Source of the DNA: Lunularia cruciata
Lineage: Eukaryota > Streptophyta > Marchantiopsida > Lunulariales > Lunulariaceae
Assembly (NCBI GenBank): GCA_948567375.1
Contig: OX419757.1
Coordinates: 27,460,732 to 27,524,731, forward strand
DNA: 64,000 bases
Reading direction: 5' to 3'
The position numbers and the translations under genes were made by a program. Below, piece after piece: positions 1 to 10,655 of this stretch (position 1 is the first letter of the stretch; every line of letters begins with the position of its first letter). The notes below the pieces were generated by a model. It saw nothing but the letters and a program-made list of their open reading frames with translations, made no database searches and was not told where the DNA came from.

Positions 1-1
1 T

Positions 2-541
2 ACTCTTGAAGCATATACAGATGCTAGTTGGGGAGATGACACAGATAACAGCAGATCAACTAGTGGATATGTAGTTATGCTTAGTGGTGGAGCAATCAGT
101 TGGCATAGTAAACAACAAACATTTGTTGCTCTGTCTACTACTGAGGCAGAATTTATGGCTGCTTCAAATGCTACTCAAGAATTCATATGGAACAGGAGAC
201 TTCTTAAGGAGCTGGGTTTTGAGCAGGAAAGTCCTACTACATTGTACTGTGACAATACAAGAAGTATAGCACTTAGCAAAAATCCTGTACATCACTGAAG
301 GACTAAGCATATTGAGATCAGAAGAAGATTTGTAGAGGAGAAAGAAAAGGAGAATGTTGTGAAGGACTAAGCATATTGAGATCATAGGAAGATTTGTAGA
401 GGAGAAAGAAAAGGAGAATGTTGTGAAGTTGGTTTACTGTCCTACACAGGAGATGACAACACATGTGTTTACAAAAGCACTACCTAAAGATAAACACATG
501 AAATGTGTAGTAGAAATGGGAATAGTCCTAAACTCTCATTA
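2..541 (+). pseudogene. Ty1/copia polyprotein 3' end (RNase H domain), decayed
   Basis: The frame from base 2 encodes the C-terminal RNase H part of a copia Pol: a YTDASWGDD segment, then RSTSGYV, a GGAISWHSKQQ stretch, LSTTEAEF and CDNTRSIALSKNPVHH. In the family this is followed by an (H)RTKHIEI segment. Here a TGA at 296-298 interrupts just before RTKHIEI, and a 64-bp tandem duplication then shifts the frame. The terminal motif continues as VYCPTQ...HVFTKALPKDKH. RNase H normally removes RNA from the RNA/DNA hybrid during reverse transcription. The rest of the element lies before the window. The stop and the duplication make this a dead copy. Family assignment is secure; coding capacity is absent. 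Confidence 0.9.
297..424 (+). repeat. 64-bp tandem duplication inside the copia relic
   Basis: Two nearly identical 64-bp units (297-360 and 361-424), each starting GAAGGACTAAGCATATTGAG. Because 64 is not a multiple of three the duplication breaks the reading frame. Confidence 0.9.
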
Positions 542-549
542 AGTGGGAG
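541..549 (+). other. copia polypurine tract
   Basis: AAGTGGGAG lies directly after the end of the pol frame and directly before a TGTTAAAT LTR start, the usual position of the plus-strand primer in copia elements. Confidence 0.7.
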
Positions 550-1219
550 TGTTAAATTAGGTAATCTCTAGTTTAGTGACTTCTTTGTTAGAATGAGATA
601 AATTAGTCTTGTTCATGTGTGAATATTGTTCATGTGCAAGTACTATTCATGCCCACTGTTCACATGATTTCCATGAGTTGCATGTGTAACATGAGCACTT
701 CAGCACACCTTTCTATCTGTATAATCCAAGTCAGTAGTTTCTTTTATTGGAGTTGATTTCTAGCACTTCCCCTCTGCATTTCGTGAAGTCCTGAGCTGCC
801 TAACACCATCTCAAGAGTGTTTTGTATCTCAGTATTGGAGGCTATTTGTGCTATGTGAGTGAACTAGTTGTATTATCTTTGAAGGCTAGGAGAGAGTTTA
901 GTCTTTTTGTGTGCAATTAAGAGTGTCTGCTATGGTGAGACTATGAAAGTTGAGTGCTAGGATGTTTGATATATCAGAAGTCAGAATGGTGGAGAATAGA
1001 CCATCAACTTCAAAGAACAGGAACAAAGGTTCTCACTAGAATATAATCACACATGCAAAACAGTATTTTTTCTACTATGGTGAGACTAGGAAAGTTGAGT
1101 GCTAGGATGTTTGATATATCAGAAGTCAGAATGCTTGAGAATAGACCATAAACTTCAAAGAACAGGAACAAAGGTTCTCATTAGAATATAATCACACATG
1201 CAAAACAGTATTTTTTCTA
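550..1219 (+). mobile_element. Probable copia 3' LTR
   Basis: The region starts with TGTTAAAT after the polypurine tract, as copia 3' LTRs do. The 3' boundary is uncertain: no clear CA end or target duplication was found, and a 145-bp internal tandem duplication covers the distal part. The partner 5' LTR is outside the window. Confidence 0.5.
931..1219 (+). repeat. 145-bp tandem duplication
   Basis: Two units of about 145 bp (931-1075 and 1076-1219) begin TATGGTGAGACTA and end in ACAGTATTTTTTCT. They differ at only a few positions, so the duplication is recent relative to the LTR it lies in. Confidence 0.9.
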
Positions 1220-1736
1220 TTCTAATGAGGGGCACACAAATTGGCAACTGTCCTCCTTCATCTTAAAATAATGAACGCTTTCATGAAGCCCGTCATATTC
1301 ATAAGGAAGACCCGCTGCTAAACTCCCGGAATGAGCATTTGCGTTAATGATTTATAATTCAGTATCAATTTGAGACAAAAAGCAAGAAGGAAGCAATTTC
1401 AACTGGATCTTTCCATGGGGAAAAGTCAGCCTTTTTAATGTTTGCAATTCGAGAAGAAGTAACCAGGAATGCGTGAACATGCTTTTCATAGGTACAGGAC
1501 AGGTGTTGAGAGGACAATTCCGGACAATAAAGGTTCATTTGAGTCACACACCAACTAGACAAATCGTGTGGCTTGAAATCCTGAAGTTCAGAACCTGTTC
1601 CGAAATAATCATGCACGGTGAGTATATATCTCGCTACGATATTTAAATGCATCAGTCCAAATCTCGTCTCTCTCCCGTATTGAGGTAGCTAGTCAATTCT
1701 CCAACTTGAGCGTGAGACTGAATACGAACAACAACC
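1220..1736. other. Unassigned spacer before the protease relic
   Basis: No gene recognised. A 95-codon open frame on the minus strand (1365-1652) resembles nothing known to me. The stretch probably held the promoter of the downstream protease gene. Confidence 0.4.
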
Positions 1737-3161
1737 ATGGCCACTTTCCGCTGTTTAAATGTCATGATCATAGTAGGAGCAGCATTAGTTCTACTAGCAA
1801 GACCTTTATTGTGTACAACTACGGAAAATCTGTTTGTTGGAATAAAACAACTGGATCATCATGCTGAGTCTCCTCTACACAATTCACATGCCACATTCGC
1901 CGAGAGCGTTCGCAACGCTGTGAAGAGGGTAACGCACGAGTTGCAGGATTAAAAAATATCATCACAAGTAGAAGCACCCCAAGAGGAGTGGACTTCAATC
2001 CTTCGGTTGATATATTGAGCAAGGCTATCTTCGGGTCGACTGTAACATCATCACCGGGAAGCTATATCAGACAATTTCCCTCGGAACACAACCTCAGCAA
2101 TAGTAGATACAGGAAGTGACCTCGTCTGGTTACAGTGTGCTCCATGCTCTGTTTGCTATGAACAGGCCGATCCCGTCTTTGACACGAGAAAGTCTTCGAC
2201 ATACCATCGTTTTCGCTACTTCAGCTCGTTGTGTGGTGACTTTCCCCGAACATCCTACAGCGGAGGTTACTGCACCTACCGGTATGGATATGGAGCTCAG
2301 TGGACCACGCAGGGCAATTTTGCTACCGATACCCTCACACTAACGACAACTAGTGGTTCTACACAAACATTTCCCAATTTTGCCTTCGGGTGCGGGAAGA
2401 GAAACCAGGGAACTTCCTCAGGAACTGATGGACTTGTGGGTCTGGAGCCGGGGTACCGTTTCAATTAACGAGCAAATTGGATCATTGATTGGCTCAAAGT
2501 TCTCATACTGTCTGGTCGAGATTACCAGCTCTGAGAACGAAACTAGCCCACTCATTCTGGAGAGACTGCGGTGTCAACAGGCAACAGGTTGACCATGCAC
2601 TACACAGCGCTTATCGGCAATTCTCACGCAGACACCTTGTACTACGTAAACCTCAACGGCATCAAAGTGAACAATGAGGCATTGACTGGTATTCCATCTG
2701 GCGTTTTCGATCTCAAGCGCACTGGTCAAGGTGGTGTGATTTTGGATTCTGCTACCACACTTACGTACCTAATCCAATCGGCTTACAATTCCTTCCTCCT
2801 TAAGCCTCCTTAAGTCCCTCATTGACTATCCTGTCGTTGATAGTTCAAAGATTGATCTTGACCTATGCTACGATCTGTCGAGTGACACAGAATCCGCATT
2901 TCCCACAGTTACTCTCCAATTTCAGGGTGTGAATCTTGTTCTTCCGGCCGGCAACCTTTTCTTGCAAGGGGACGACCAGGGTACTACGTGTTAGGCATTT
3001 GCAGGTACTTTGGACTTCACTATCATCGGGAACGTACAGCAGCAAAATCACTACTGAATGACACTGAGAATGAGCGGGTAGGAATCGCACCAGTGGACTC
3101 GTGTGCAACTCTAGAGACCACAGTATCAGGAATTGCAATCAGTCGGAAGGATGAGCTTTGA
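1737..3161 (+). pseudogene. Nepenthesin-like aspartic protease (A1B) pseudogene with C-terminal KDEL
   Basis: An ATG at 1737 opens a hydrophobic signal peptide (IIVGAALVLLARPLL) and a prosegment-like NAVKRVTHEL. After frame changes the first catalytic motif, IVDTGSDLVWLQC, is intact with DTGS at 2106-2117, followed by the nepenthesin-type Cys-rich insert (CAPCSVCYEQADPVFD), FAFGCG and FSYCLV. The second catalytic motif reads DSAT at 2745-2756 instead of DSGT. Near the end come FTIIGNVQQQN and VGIAPVDSC. The frame shifts at roughly 1935, 2060, 2450, 2560, 2805 (a small CCTTAAG duplication) and 3050, and a TAG lies at 2992-2994. Plant relatives are secreted proteases of about 430-480 residues. 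The last in-frame codons read SRKDEL then TGA at 3159-3161, an ER-retrieval signal unusual for this family. No working protein is possible. Confidence 0.88.
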
Positions 3162-4602
3162 GGCAGCTTTAACGACTGTAACTAAAGTAACCGGAGGAGA
3201 GCTCGTGATCGAGGCTTTCTGGACGTATATAAAGGACAAAAGTCTTATAATTGACCATACGTTGTTCGAGGTCTAACAGACGGGAATATCCTATACATCC
3301 TTTTGATCTAGTGGAGCATCTCGACATGTTCATGAAAATCCATGTACAGGTCGAGTGTGAAGTCATGTGACTTGAATCCCAATATGTCATACTCAAGCAA
3401 ACTAAATAAAGTAAGCTTTTAGGTCATGATGGGTGGTAAGGTCTGTCAGTCAGTCGTACGTTCAAATTCGTGGTTATCTTCTGGACTGAAGCTCATCAAT
3501 TTGCTTGCCTCGTCGTGGAACTCGGGATAAGAAGTTGCCGATCACTGTTCGGACACAGTTTTGGCCACAGGGGTATGTTGGTCCCTATTCGGACTCAAAG
3601 CGAATTTAATCCCCGGGCGATGGAGGAAAGAAGGAAATAGCGTCAAATCTAGGGAAAACGTTCCCATTGGTAGTACAGGATAAGACAGCTGATCTGATTA
3701 CTTGAATTATCAAAATAGTAGGATGGTAACCACGCTTTAGCCAGAGCTTTATGTAGGACTTGGCTAAAATACCGACGTGAACGAAATGCACGATGACGAC
3801 AAATTCTTTCCGCCTATATGAAAGACGGGCTTGTGCACGGTGAAGGACGAAAACCTTGAGTTGGAGAAAGTAGAAGTTTGATTATATACTGGAGGGACTG
3901 AGTGGTGAGTATGATGGTTTTCTGGGGAGAACATCAGTCCACAACGAACAACTGTAAAGATGTAAGCAGTAGAGGGCGCTGATCATGACGAAGGCGAATT
4001 CGATGTATGGGTGATGAATTCAGGGATGAGATGAATGTGTAGGGTGTTTGGATCAATTGGTTATACGATTTGATGCCTAAAGAAAAATCCACGAGAGTAA
4101 TCACGGTAATAAGAGAAGACCGAGAGGAAAGCTGTGAGAGAACCTGGTGACTGTGATCAAGACCTTGTCTGGGTGGTGATATCAGGCTTAGAGTGTAGAC
4201 CGAAACCCACCTAAATTTACTAAATTCTCACGTATCTGTGTCTCATGAATGATCAATCGATCACCGGTTCTTCTCGCGGATGTTTCTTTTCTCCAGACCA
4301 GTGCATAGAACATTTACGCCCAGAGAATGTGGCGGGAAGTGATACAAACAGTAATTCCTTTTTCGAGTGTTAACTTGGAATCTCTTCAACATCAAGGCCA
4401 AATTATCCCCCTAGTACTTTTGATCCGGATGCGATTGAGATGGGAATACGAGTTCTACTTCGAATGGTACTAATGCTAAAAGGATTGACATGATTGAGCA
4501 AAAAGTCTCTTAGACTTCACTGACTGAAGAATGCTATTGTTTTGCGAGGAGGCGGGCGAACAAAAATCTCCGTGGTGTTGATTTTTCAGTGTCTTTAGCA
4601 GC
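3162..4602. other. Intergenic spacer, no gene seen
   Basis: Only short, unconvincing open frames on either strand; no repeats, RNA genes or transposon motifs recognised. Confidence 0.5.
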
Positions 4603-5811
4603 TTATGCTCCGTGAGCTGCACAAGGATTCAATCTCAATGCCTCCTCAAGATCAGCAGGTATTACACCTGCTGCAACAGCTTGCTGATAACCCCACCTCC
4701 ATTCATTCTGACCATCAATCGAGTTCACTTTCCAGGTCCAGTAAAACCAGCCCTTTTGCTTCTCATAACTTTGAAGCTGAGCTGCAAACCAAAGCTTGTA
4801 CCAAGAAACTGCATCGTCTCTGCGGATATTAAACTCTGGCCCATCCTCCTCTCTCGTAATCAGACTCCACTCTCCAACTAAAACTGGCACATCTCCATCG
4901 GAGCCGATATCATCATTACATGAGTGGTCTATATAATCATGTCGAGTAGTACGAACTCCGGGGTCCCATCTTAGATATTTGTGATTGTCGTATATCACAG
5001 AACTGAGATCAAAGCCCCGTAAACCGTCTTTCGGGTCGCCTTGTCCCCATTTCTTGTCCATCATTTGTACGTGGACTCTTTTCTCGTAAGATATGTTTAA
5101 CTCATGTTCTACTCCACGAATGCGCTTCCAGGCTGTTGGATAGAATTCATGCAACAAACTCTCTCTCATAGCTGGAGAATCAGCCTTGGGCACGGGCTCG
5201 TTCACTAATTCTATCACTCCTACGCTATCGTAGTTTTTGTTGGTATGTTTCCTTCTGGTAAGCCATTCAAGAAAAATATATGCTCGTTCGTAGTTCTCAG
5301 AACTGAAGAAACCAGGAGTGTCTATACTGTGACCTGTGAATTGATGATCAGCAACTTGACCACCAGGAGCACCATGAAGATCCAAGGATACATAAAGGTC
5401 GGCATCTTTCGCCCATTTGCAAACCCTATCCAAATATGACAATCCACCACGAGGAAAGAACTCGTCAGTTTGGACTAAGTCCTCCTTCAGCCAGAACCCC
5501 AGGGGAATGCGAATAGCATTGAGGCCAAAGCCCTTAATCTGGTTGATGTCGTCCTGAGTAACCCAAGATTCCCAATGCGTTTTGAATGCCGCATCTGCAG
5601 TTTTTTGCCCTATTCCCTGGACACAGTCCCATTCATCATTGAAATCCCCACAACCCATGCGATTCCACTCATCAGACATCATCCACTTTTCGACTACAAA
5701 GAGACCACCCAAGTTCACACCTCGGATGGGAGCTTGAGGAGGTAACCAGGCGTTTGCAACGAAGGACGTTAACAGAATCGTGAAAAGGAAAAGGTCCGCA
5801 ATCTTCATCAT
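4603..5811 (-). CDS. Secreted GH5 glucanase, fungal endo-beta-1,6-glucanase type, no introns
   Basis: A complete 402-codon frame without introns. Residues 1-21 form a signal peptide (hydrophobic FLFTILLTSFVANA), so the product is probably secreted. The mature part begins with PIRGVNLGGLFVVEKWM, the start of the GH5 barrel in fungal exo-beta-1,3- and endo-beta-1,6-glucanases. Then come LNAIRIPLGFW (about 97-107), DLHGAPG (144-150), VNEP with acid/base Glu205, DNHKY (275-279) and VLVGEW with nucleophile Glu314; WFYWTWK (356-361) closes the active site. All key GH5 residues are present. The pattern, with EWNRMGC near residue 50 and ESWVTQDDINQIK near 81, matches the GH5_15 endo-beta-1,6-glucanase group better than plant GH5 mannanases. 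The likely substrate is beta-1,6-glucan of fungal walls (inference). Lack of introns and fungal affinity suggest old transfer from a fungus. A TATA box lies about 50 bp upstream of the ATG; there is no second in-frame ATG choice apart from codon 2. Confidence 0.9.
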   Translation of the reverse strand: MMKIADLFLFTILLTSFVANAWLPPQAPIRGVNLGGLFVVEKWMMSDEWNRMGCGDFNDEWDCVQGIGQKTADAAFKTHWESWVTQDDINQIKGFGLNAIRIPLGFWLKEDLVQTDEFFPRGGLSYLDRVCKWAKDADLYVSLDLHGAPGGQVADHQFTGHSIDTPGFFSSENYERAYIFLEWLTRRKHTNKNYDSVGVIELVNEPVPKADSPAMRESLLHEFYPTAWKRIRGVEHELNISYEKRVHVQMMDKKWGQGDPKDGLRGFDLSSVIYDNHKYLRWDPGVRTTRHDYIDHSCNDDIGSDGDVPVLVGEWSLITREEDGPEFNIRRDDAVSWYKLWFAAQLQSYEKQKGWFYWTWKVNSIDGQNEWRWGYQQAVAAGVIPADLEEALRLNPCAAHGA

Positions 5812-5860
5812 GGACGCATAGTACGCAGCATATGATGATAGATTTACCAGGCGCAGCCCT

Positions 5861-5870
5861 TAAATTTATA
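5861..5870 (-). promoter_or_regulatory. TATA box of the GH5 gene
   Basis: On the minus strand the sequence reads TATAAATTTA, 50-59 bp upstream of the GH5 start codon. A start site about 30 bp downstream would give a 5' leader of roughly 20 bases. Confidence 0.6.
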
Positions 5871-6515
5871 CCACCGGATACCGGTGACCCTGCAGTCGAA
5901 CGTCGTGACCATGAGCGAAGTTTGAAGAGTCACAACGTTCAGACTGATGTAGGTGTTCCGAACCGAAGATCTGGCCATTAAACAATTATTATTGGAGGTC
6001 ATCAGCGATCGCGAAACAATCAGTGATCATCAGAGTTGACAACCATGAAGAGGTCAGTGTTGCAATTGGATCATGATTGGGCTACAAAAAGGCTTCGAGA
6101 CGAGTTTAAAATCAAGTTCAAAGCCATAGCTAGTATCATCACCCCGCAGCTTCCGGCTTCCAGCTTCCAGCCAATTGCAACTATCTATTGAAAGAACTAG
6201 TACTACGTTTTGCTCAGAGTTCAGAACAACATCGTTGTAAAGACTTCAAACTTGTGAGAGCTCGTTATACAGCATTAATTACAGTATCACCACGTTTGAC
6301 TTGCAACCACTTCTGCATAGCGGTGAATCTTAGAACAGTGTGCAATTCTTCCGACCATTGGGCTTTGTCAGGACTAAAATTGAATAATCGACTTCACTAA
6401 CCTTGTAAGGAGTATTCAGTTTCAGGCTCTGTGAAAGTCATTTAACTACTACGGGAATACAAACTAGTCAAACTTCTTAAACATTCTACGTACTCTCAGC
6501 ATTATGCATATTTAT
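5871..6515. other. Spacer upstream of the GH5 gene
   Basis: No gene recognised. It probably includes distal promoter sequence of the GH5 gene. Confidence 0.4.
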
Positions 6516-6632
6516 CGATCCAGGAGTTGCTACAATTCAGCAAGGATTCTCAGAGTTTTAAAATACACCAAGGGACCGCTTAAAGTTGGATTCTTCCACG
6601 AGGGAACAGCTGAAGCATGTCATGATCCATTT
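6516..6632 (+). pseudogene. Short Ty1/copia RT/RNase H junction remnant
   Basis: The frame from 6516 reads RSRSC followed by ARILRVLKYTKGPLKVGFF and HEG. This fits the copia segment typically written AAKRILRYLKGT near the RT-to-RNase H boundary. Only about 40 codons remain, with no flanking element recognised. Confidence 0.65.
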
Positions 6633-8002
6633 GAGCTGCAGGGTAACCAACTTTTATATATTTTTTATTAGTTACCATTAAAATAATTTTTATTTAACAT
6701 TCGAATTTCTTGCTTCAGTACTGGTCAGTTTCGTAGTTCAACAAAGGCCATTGAACTCGTTAATGACATATCTTGCCACTTTTCTCGTCATCATTTATAG
6801 TATTGTAGATACCGCCTTCACGACGTAGAACCTGAAGCTTTCCAAGTGAAACTATAAATTTTGAACCCCCGCATCGCACGACGGTTGTGTACTACCGTGG
6901 ATCTATTAGTACCTCAAAATCGCTTTTCTAGATTATTCCATAAAAATTACGTACAACCATCAAATTGTAATGTTTCAACCTTGAGCACGAGAATTCAAGT
7001 TGACGACAATCTGATCACAACTGTTACTCGCGACTACACCATCTAGTATTTACCTACTAGTAGGTATTATGCACTAGATGGCTGTGATAATGAAGTAGAT
7101 TATACCGCGGCATGAACTCACAGTCTACTATCACACGAGATTTCTACTGTCCTTGCAACCCAGTTGCTCATGATCTAAACATTCTTCACGCTTTTTACCT
7201 GATTTATCCATCCAACGGAGAAAAGATGCTCCGATCCTTCCACTTCTTGTTCAGCGTGGGTTCCAACCAACTGTTTGTACGAACTGGAACTAATCCATGA
7301 TGAGCTTGCCCTTATAACCATTTGCTATCATGTGGTCTGCCCAATCAGTACTTTATTCATGAGATCCGGGAGGACAATTATGACAGTAACCAGCTCCCCA
7401 ACTCCAAGACATCCCCAGATGCAGTTCTAGGCCAGTGTATTTACAATGAATTTAAGATGTCCATGAAAAGTCTTTAAGGGTAGCTAGAAGAGCACGGGCG
7501 GTCAGACTAGGGAGTTCCATCTAAATTTTTAATTTTCATAAATTTTTTATAACCAACATATTTTTAGAAAATAAAAAATAAAAAATTTACATTATTATAT
7601 TAAAACTTATTACTTATAATTTAGGTTTAATAAAGGATTGCCTAATTTGAATCTGAACCTTATTTGTTTGAGACAGAATCCGCGGGTGGAGCTCTATTCT
7701 TCTCTCCTTGAGCATTCCATTTCTTGATGTCAATTTCTCTTTTGCATTTCTCTAGCTGATTGAGTTCACTTGGTTTGATTTCTCTATGGAGGAGGTGCTA
7801 GTGTTGCTATGAGTTGCTTAAGCTTTTGATTTCTCTTCTCTTCTCGAGAAAACTTAGTGGAGTATGGAGGTGCCATTCTAATTTGCCCTATAGCACCTTA
7901 TCAAGCACATGAGCATTATATCAGCTTGCAAATTGAGCATGGGAGCAAATTTCACAGGTAGAGATTTGACTATTTTTTAGTAGAGCATGTTGCGGGTAGT
8001 TC
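6633..8002. other. Spacer, no gene seen
   Basis: No gene recognised. A very AT-rich patch lies at about 7520-7625. From about 7660 the base composition resembles the transposon relic that follows, so the 5' flank of that element may start here. Confidence 0.4.
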
Positions 8003-9125
8003 ATGCCGAGAACTCACAAGAAACATAAGAAAATATATACAATGGATTATCCAAATAGATTTGGATACGGATGATTATGAATGTTTTCTCTACTGTGAAA
8101 ATGAAGAAGGAGATTATGATATGCTAGAACTATTCCTTATGTAGTGGGAGTATGCACATTCTTAAAGTTACTTAGATCCAATAGTTACATATCCTTGTGT
8201 TAGGGAATTTGTAATTAAATATTTCAAAGGCCTAGATGTTAAGGCATTCTGACAATTGACTAGAATGGATGTTGAGTCAAATTAGGTGATCTCATAAAGG
8301 ATCACAAAGTATTTAAGAACTATAGGAGTGAGCAAACATTTGTGTGGATCCAAGTAGCTTTGGCTCTTGATAGATTTGGGAATCATGGTTATGGGACATG
8401 TGTTGCAAGAGGGTTAAATATCTGGGGCATTAGTGTTGGTTCAACCATTGCTTGTACCAACATAGTCATGATTTTCATATTAAGCATTAGTGGAGTCAAG
8501 TGGGATTGCTAGAGCAAGACACGAAAAGGAGGATATTTATGTTTTTTGCACAAAAAGGTTTCCCTGGTTGTATGGGTTTGGTAGATGAAGCTCATGCAGC
8601 TCAACCTATTGTAGATGGAGAAATATGTTTCAATAAGAAGTGATCTTATTCAATATACAAGAAAGTGATTTGTGATGATAAAAGATGAATTATTCATTGA
8701 TAGGAGGTAAGTAAGTATATAGATGTTTCATTATACAATTCTACTTTTTAATTTGTTGTGAGCAATGGATTGAGTGTTTATGCTTTTTCATTCAAGTTGT
8801 GAGCAATGCATTGAGGATTTAATGTTTGCATTTTTTAATTTGCAAGAATGCTTGGGTCATGCATGAGATGACTTGTTTAAAAAATTCATTGTGGAATAAT
8901 TGAATAGAGAAGAGGTTGCATTAGTTTTGAGGCCAAAGAATATCTTTTAGGTGATTTGGGTTATGATCCAATGCATCCCCTAGTCCTTGCTTTCAAGCAG
9001 GCCCAATTAGAAGACAAAGAAGAGTTGAATAAATATTTGGCAAATACCCAAGTGATAAATGAGCATTGTAAATTAATATTGAAAACTAGATGACATTCAA
9101 TATGTGAGTTGAAAGTGAAATAGAC
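8003..9125 (+). pseudogene. PIF/Harbinger-like transposase relic, copy 1
   Basis: Recognised by comparison with the better copy at 24227-25420: both start ATGCCGAGA and run in parallel at DNA level. Fragments in shifting frames include TRMDV-like and DLIKDHKVFKNYRSEQTFVW, VDGEICFNKK, EAKEYLLGDLGYDPMHPL and VINEHCKLILK. In Harbinger transposases the VDG, GDSGY and N.HC..LK blocks surround the three catalytic acidic residues of a DDE nuclease. Many stops and shifts make the copy dead. An intron-like GTAAGT is present at the same place as in the second copy. Terminal repeats were not found. Confidence 0.7.
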
Positions 9126-10655
9126 AGAAGTAGAAATGCATGTTTGTTGAAGTGGGTTAGTGTTTTTATTATCTTACACAACTTCTGCATAGATAGATTG
9201 GATGTTTTGGTAGAAGATGATAGTGGTTTTACATAGGAAACTCAACTAGATATAAAAATTTCTCTAAATGGAGTGGTGCTTAGTAGAAAGGAAAATAGGT
9301 CAAGGGTGATGCAACAATGCCTTGCCTGTCATCAAGAGGAAGTAAAAGATGAACTCCAATAGAATAAAAGTATCCTTTTAAATTTTTTATGCATTGTCTC
9401 ATTGTATTTGTGACAACCTAGTATCAACATACTAAGATTATAATTTGTAAGAATAGGTCATTCCTTCAAGGATACAAATTGGAGATAGCTAAAAATGAAA
9501 ATATAGTATCATTATGCAAAAAATCTATTATTTCATATTTAATCTCTTGGGCAAATTCATTTCAAGAAGAGGGTAGAGTCATCACCTCTAGTGCATTACA
9601 AAAATAGATAATCACAAATAATCACACTCATGATGGATTTAATCCAAAGGATTCCTGATTGTGATGGTTTCTTCATAATGAAGGTCACTTCACCTTGGAA
9701 TTTCCCTATTGCCCAGCCAAATTCTTATCAACTATTGCCAAAGTAATCATAAGCACTATGATTTACACTCACATCGTAGAGTTCATGTTGTATGAAATCA
9801 ACAATATTAAGTTGTCTCATAAAGACTGTCTTAGAACACTTGAACTAAGAAAGAGTAAGATCTTTTGAGGGTCCAATCACTCTATTGACTATGATTGTGA
9901 TGTAATGTTTTACCCTTCTCATAAGGCACAACATCACAAGAACCTGAATGACTATGTTGTTGAATCTTTCAAGTTAGTGTTACTTTACTATACTCTAGGT
10001 ATGTTGCAACCTATCTCTTTATTGTTCTTGACCTCTATAGAGCTCCTAGAGTTGCACACTCTAGTTCCACATAAATGATTTCCCTCACTCCAATGCGTCT
10101 TAGATTTATGCATCAAGATTCCTCACTCCATCTCAATCAAGCATGCCATCATTCATACAAATTGTAGACTAATATACGTACACCAACTCAAGAGTCTTGA
10201 TGGTATAAAATTTGTATTGTTGCTAAAGAAGGATGCACCAAATAGACCCAAATCAGCATAAGGTCTAAGCCCTATATACATTCATACTTAGTTGCCAAAG
10301 AAATCTAGTAGCTACAATGTATTGTAAATCTCCTAATTATATCTAAGCCACTCAATGCTAATCACATCTTATCTATTTAACCCTAAACCAAATCTTCAAT
10401 AGGCATGGTCCATGTGGAATGACCACCTCTACCTCTTTTCATTTACCACTATTATGTCATGTGATAGGCATAATACAAGACCTTTGTATCATAACCTACC
10501 TATTATACACAAAATATGTACATGTACAAAATGTCATGTACTATGTTTATAAAAACTACCTTGTTGTAACTATGAAATAGCTATTAGTCATTCATGAGAA
10601 AGTTGGACCTTGCTCATAATTCATGAAGCTATCAGCTACATTACTAGTTTGCAAG
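9126..10655. other. AT-rich spacer, no gene seen
   Basis: No protein motif recognised on either strand. Probably old transposon flank. Confidence 0.35.
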
